Assembly (NCBI GenBank): GCA_934561055.1
Contig: CAKTFN010000005.1
Location: 76,527 to 140,526, forward strand
Direction: 5' to 3'
DNA: 64,000 nt
Source of the DNA: an uncultured Eubacteriales bacterium
Lineage (GTDB): Bacteria; Bacillota; Clostridia; Oscillospirales; Acutalibacteraceae
The notes beneath the pieces are model-generated. The model was given only the letters and a program-made list of their open reading frames with translations, did not search any database and was not told where the DNA came from. The translations under genes and the position numbers were made by a program. Below are positions 61,001-64,000 of the stretch, one piece after another; position 1 is the stretch's first letter; each line of letters starts with the position of its first letter.

Positions 61001-61759
61001 ATGAAACGGTTTATTTCATGGAACGTCAACGGAATCCGAGCCTGCGTTCAAAAGGGTTTTCTCGATTCCTTCAAAGAACTTGACGCAGATATCTTCTGCC
61101 TTCAGGAAACGAAGCTTCAAAAAGGGCAAATCGACCTTCAGCTTGAAGGCTATCATCAATACTGGAACTATGCCGAAAGGAAGGGATACTCCGGAACGGC
61201 AATTTTCACCAAAGAAGAGCCGATTGCGGTTTTCAACGGAATGGATATTCCCGAACATGACACCGAAGGCCGCCTCATCACGCTTGAATTTGAGACATAC
61301 TATTTCATTACTTGTTATACACCCAATGCCCAAGACGGACTTAAAAGACTTGATTACCGCATGAAATGGGAGGACGATTTCAGAGAATACCTCCTTTCGC
61401 TCGACAAAACGAAGCCGGTAATCTTTTGCGGCGACCTCAACGTTGCACACAATGAAATCGACCTCAAAAACCCGAAAACGAACAGGGGCAACCCCGGCTT
61501 TTCGGACGAGGAAAGGGGAAAATTTTCGCTCCTTCTCGAAAGCGGCTTCACCGACTCCTTCCGCTTCCTTTATCCCGAAACGGAAAACGCATACTCCTGG
61601 TGGAGCTACCGCTTCAAAGCGAGAGAAAAGAACGTCGGTTGGCGCATCGACTATTTCGTTGTTTCAAACCGCATTGCAGACAAAATCAGAGAAGCGAAAA
61701 TCCACTCGGAAATTTACGGTTCCGACCACTGCCCCGTCGAACTTGAAATCGAAGTTTGA
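61001..61759 (+). CDS. xth: exodeoxyribonuclease III
   Basis: A 252-aa AP endonuclease/3' exonuclease of base excision repair. Family motifs: FISWNVNGIRACVQKGF with the metal-binding asparagine, FCLQETKL (glutamate), FCGDLNVAHNEIDL (Asp/Asn), WWSYRF near 198, WRIDYFVVS and the C-terminal SDHCPVELEIEV (Asp-His pair). Full length. Single gene with its own promoter. Confidence 0.96.
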   Translation: MKRFISWNVNGIRACVQKGFLDSFKELDADIFCLQETKLQKGQIDLQLEGYHQYWNYAERKGYSGTAIFTKEEPIAVFNGMDIPEHDTEGRLITLEFETYYFITCYTPNAQDGLKRLDYRMKWEDDFREYLLSLDKTKPVIFCGDLNVAHNEIDLKNPKTNRGNPGFSDEERGKFSLLLESGFTDSFRFLYPETENAYSWWSYRFKAREKNVGWRIDYFVVSNRIADKIREAKIHSEIYGSDHCPVELEIEV

Positions 61760-61830
61760 TTTTTGCCCGGCAAAAATCGGCCGGTTAAAGCCTGCGTTTA
61801 AAGCACAGCCCGAAAAAGTCCCCTCTTTGA

Positions 61831-61859
61831 TTGACTTTTCCGGCGAGATATAATATAAT
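61831..61859 (+). promoter_or_regulatory. purB promoter
   Basis: TTGACT (61831-61836), 17-base spacer, TATAAT (61854-61859), 34 bp before the purB start. Confidence 0.8.
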
Positions 61860-61893
61860 CGAAAGTAATTCAAATACAAAGGAGAGTGCCGCA

Positions 61894-63327
61894 ATGACGG
61901 AAAGAGACAAGTATATTTCTCCGCTTTCAACACGCTATGCAAGCGAGGAAATGCAGCATATTTTTTCACAAAATTTTAAATTCAGAACCTGGCGCAAACT
62001 TTGGATCGCTCTTGCGAAAGCCGAAAAGCAGCTCGGTCTCAACATCACCGACGAACAGATTGAAGAACTTGAACGCTTCAAAGACGACATCAACTACGAC
62101 GTTGCCGAAGCAAGGGAAAAGGAAGTCCGCCATGACGTTATGAGCCACGTTTACGCCTACGGAAAACAATGCCCGAAGGCCGAACCCATCATTCACCTCG
62201 GCGCAACAAGCTGCTACGTCGGCGACAACACGGACGTCATCATTCTTCGCGAAGCGTCAAAAATCGTTCTGAAAAAAGCGGCTCAGGTTCTTAAAAACCT
62301 TTCCTCCTTTGCCGAAAAATATAAGGCAATACCCTGTCTTGCATATACTCACCTTCAGCCGGCTCAGCTCACAACCGTCGGAAAAAGGGCAACGCTTTGG
62401 ATGTATGAGCTTGCTCAGGACATTGAAAACCTTGAATATCAGCTTTCCCGCCTTTCGCTCCTCGGTTCAAAAGGAACGACCGGAACTCAGGCAAGTTTCA
62501 TGGAGCTTTTTTCCGGCGACGAGGAAAAAATCAAAAAGCTTGAAGAACTGATTGCAAAAGACATGGGCTTTTCATCCTGCGTTCCCGTTTCGGGACAAAC
62601 ATACTCAAGAAAGGTTGATTACTTCTTCCTTTCCGCTCTTTCGGGCTTCGCCCAAAGCGCATATAAATTTGCGAACGATCTTAGAATCCTTCAATCGTTT
62701 GAAGAACTTGAAGAACCGTTCGGAAAGCATCAGATCGGCTCTTCCGCAATGCCGTACAAGCGCAACCCGATGAGAAGCGAAAGAATTTGTTCGCTTGCAA
62801 GATACGTCACGGTTGACGCCCTCAACCCGGCTCTCACGAGCGAAACCCAGTGGTTTGAACGTACCCTTGACGACAGCGCAAACAAACGAATCTCCGTTGC
62901 CGAGGCTTTCCTTGCCGTTGACGCAATTCTTGAAATTTACATCAACGTCACCGACGGAATCGAAGTTTACGAAAAAGTTATCGAAAAACGGGTAATGGAA
63001 AAGCTTCCGTTCATGGCAACGGAAAACATCATGATGGAATCTGTCAAACGCGGCGGAAACCGCCAGGAACTTCACGAAAAGCTTCGTGTCCATTCCCATG
63101 CGGCAGCCGCAAAGGTTAAGCTTGAAGGCAAAAAGAACGACCTCATCGAACGCATTGCAGACGACGAGAGCTTTCCGCTTTCAAAGGATGAGATCCTTGC
63201 GGAGCTTGACCCGAAAAAATATATCGGCCGCAGCGTAAGTCAGGTTGAAGAATTCCTCAAAAACGTAATTGCCCCGATCCTCTCACGCTATGAGGGTGAA
63301 GAAATCAAAGCCGAGCTTTCGGTATGA
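61894..63327 (+). CDS. purB: adenylosuccinate lyase
   Basis: Catalyses two fumarate-releasing steps of purine synthesis. The 477-aa protein carries HDVMSHVYAYGKQCP near 85, HLGATSCYVGDN near 107, the TQASFMELF region, and the fumarase/lyase signature IGSSAMPYKRNPMRSERI near 290 with its flexible catalytic serine loop. ATG 61894 (MTERDKYISPLSTR) has AAAGGAG 9 bases upstream; the longer frame to 61831 starts on the promoter. It stands alone; no other pur genes are in the window. Confidence 0.96.
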   Translation: MTERDKYISPLSTRYASEEMQHIFSQNFKFRTWRKLWIALAKAEKQLGLNITDEQIEELERFKDDINYDVAEAREKEVRHDVMSHVYAYGKQCPKAEPIIHLGATSCYVGDNTDVIILREASKIVLKKAAQVLKNLSSFAEKYKAIPCLAYTHLQPAQLTTVGKRATLWMYELAQDIENLEYQLSRLSLLGSKGTTGTQASFMELFSGDEEKIKKLEELIAKDMGFSSCVPVSGQTYSRKVDYFFLSALSGFAQSAYKFANDLRILQSFEELEEPFGKHQIGSSAMPYKRNPMRSERICSLARYVTVDALNPALTSETQWFERTLDDSANKRISVAEAFLAVDAILEIYINVTDGIEVYEKVIEKRVMEKLPFMATENIMMESVKRGGNRQELHEKLRVHSHAAAAKVKLEGKKNDLIERIADDESFPLSKDEILAELDPKKYIGRSVSQVEEFLKNVIAPILSRYEGEEIKAELSV

Positions 63328-63342
63328 CGAAAAGATAAAAAA

Positions 63343-63386
63343 AGTAACCGCTACTTCTTGAAAAAGCAAGAAGCAGCGGTTTTTTT
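63343..63386 (+). terminator. purB terminator (bidirectional)
   Basis: AACCGCT-ACTTCTTG pairs with CAAGAAG-C-AGCGGTT and is followed by a T-run; the reverse strand has an A/T-rich tail that can serve the convergent small genes. Confidence 0.88.
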
Positions 63387-63583
63387 CACATCGTGCCGTT
63401 ATTGACAACTCTTTTTGAAAGCGAGTCGGCGAGCCGTTGGGCTTCGACCTCGCTGATTTTTTCGTCCTTCGGAATCAGGTTATACACCGTGAAAGCAAGA
63501 ACAATTGCGGCGGCCGCAATATTGACCGCTATTCGGCACTTTTTGATTTTTTTCAAAAACTTTTTTTCAAAAGATTTTTTCAT
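63386..63583 (-). CDS. small single-span membrane protein
   Basis: A 65-aa protein with a basic N-terminus (MKKSFEKKFLKKIKKCR), one span (IAVNIAAAAIVLAFTVYNLI) and a charged C-terminal helix. AAAGGA precedes ATG 63583. It begins 15 bp after the previous small gene, forming a two-gene unit. I do not recognise it. Its stop lies in the purB terminator stem. Confidence 0.7.
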   Translation of the reverse strand: MKKSFEKKFLKKIKKCRIAVNIAAAAIVLAFTVYNLIPKDEKISEVEAQRLADSLSKRVVNNGTM

Positions 63584-63598
63584 GTCGTTTTCCTTTCG

Positions 63599-63793
63599 TC
63601 AGTCAATGTTGATTGTGTAGCCGCACTCATGAAAATAGCGCACAAGGAACTTTTTGTTTTCGCCTTTTCTGAGCCAAGCGGTCGAAACCTGGCCGGTTTT
63701 GATGATTTCGGAAAGAAGCTCTTTGTTTTTATTCACCCATGACTTATATTCAATGTCCGGCATAAAAACAACTCTTCCGCTTTTGTTATCCAT
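63599..63793 (-). CDS. small soluble protein of unknown function
   Basis: A 64-aa protein (MDNKSGRVVFMPDIEYKSWV...), mixed alpha/beta in appearance, with an aromatic C-terminal part KKFLVRYFHECGYTINID. ATG 63793 has GAGGTGA upstream. It is the first gene of a two-gene unit with the membrane protein at 63386 and lies 65 bp beyond the 5S terminator. No family recognised. Confidence 0.7.
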   Translation of the reverse strand: MDNKSGRVVFMPDIEYKSWVNKNKELLSEIIKTGQVSTAWLRKGENKKFLVRYFHECGYTINID

Positions 63794-63857
63794 CAAAAAT
63801 CACCTCACTGCATTTTTGGCTTTTTCGCCGCAGAGTTAAACATAAAACAGGTGAATA

Positions 63858-63888
63858 AAAAAACAAAAAACCGCAGCTTACTGCGGTT
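63858..63888 (-). terminator. 5S rRNA / rRNA operon terminator
   Basis: Minus-strand ACCGCAG-TAAG-CTGCGGT followed by TTTTTGTTTTTTT, about 12 bp after the 5S 3' end. Confidence 0.92.
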
Positions 63889-63900
63889 CGTTTAAAAAAT

Positions 63901-64000
63901 GTCGGCATCGCCTTATCTTCCCAGGTCGCTTCCAACCAAGTATTTTCAGCACTGATGAGCTTAACTGCCGTGTTCGGGATGGGAACGGGTGGACCCTCAT
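63901..64000 (-). rRNA. rrf: 5S ribosomal RNA, 3' portion
   Basis: The complement reads GGGTCCACCCGTTCCCATCC, then CCGAACACGGCAGTTAAGCTC and, near the 3' end, CCTGGGAAGATAAGGCGATG, the universal 5S segments of loops B-C and helix IV. The first 15-20 bases lie beyond the right edge. Transcription comes from the right, so an rRNA operon probably continues there. Confidence 0.95.

Overview
The window looks like one contiguous piece of a chromosome from a mid-GC Clostridia-type Firmicute. A gut Oscillospiraceae/Ruminococcaceae relative is my inference. The signs are the dgt-dnaG-rpoD order, AddAB instead of RecBCD, strong AAAGGAG ribosome sites, textbook TTGACA-17-TATAAT promoters, HrcA/CIRCE control, a K+-dependent pumping pyrophosphatase, and BspA-type and Big_2-type surface proteins. 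I see no phage, transposon, CRISPR array or plasmid gene.

Layout. 0-24 kb is a housekeeping block on the minus strand: rpoD (start only), dnaG, dgt, yigZ, rpmE, addA, addB, a TetR regulator, an M23 peptidase, luxS, recG, a short FakA-like DhaL protein, a peptide-binding lipoprotein, a YmdB-type phosphodiesterase, a histidine phosphatase and secA. 24-35 kb holds an Mbeg1-like hydrolase, gdhA, alr, a sugar kinase with its TetR regulator, a structured RNA locus at 31.04-31.27 kb, an Rrf2 regulator, a zinc-ribbon/TM2 protein, hppA and tRNA-Thr(GGT). 35-43 kb is accessory: two small XRE regulators, a deoxyinosine-type glycosylase, small membrane proteins, htpG behind a perfect CIRCE operator, a type I toxin-antitoxin locus not previously called, and a mosaic BspA-like leucine-rich-repeat protein. 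42-48.5 kb is a LysR gene and a complete livJHMGF importer. 48.5-53.8 kb is a duplicated sigma factor/anti-sigma/exported-protein cassette, one copy intact and one decayed, plus an XRE-membrane protein. 53.9-60.8 kb is one giant secreted protein of 26 Big_2 domains. The right end has xth, purB, two small genes and the 3' part of a 5S rRNA on the minus strand.

How genes work together. dgt, dnaG and rpoD form the macromolecular synthesis operon. AddB and AddA overlap by 4 bp and make the break-processing helicase-nuclease, here behind a TetR gene. LivJ (lipoprotein), LivHM and LivGF make one importer; a hairpin after livJ can explain a surplus of binding protein. The sigma cassette looks like a membrane signalling unit.

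The most unusual signals are small. The type I locus (39.07-39.39 kb) has convergent RNAs sharing inverted 5' repeats and one terminator, and a toxin ribosome site buried in a hairpin. An orphan homologue of the antitoxin RNA lies at 3.78-3.90 kb, and a third promoter of the same hairpin-embedded design lies before the LysR gene. The RNA at 31.04-31.27 kb has an outer stem that cannot coexist with its own terminator. All calls come from reading the sequence; no database search was possible.
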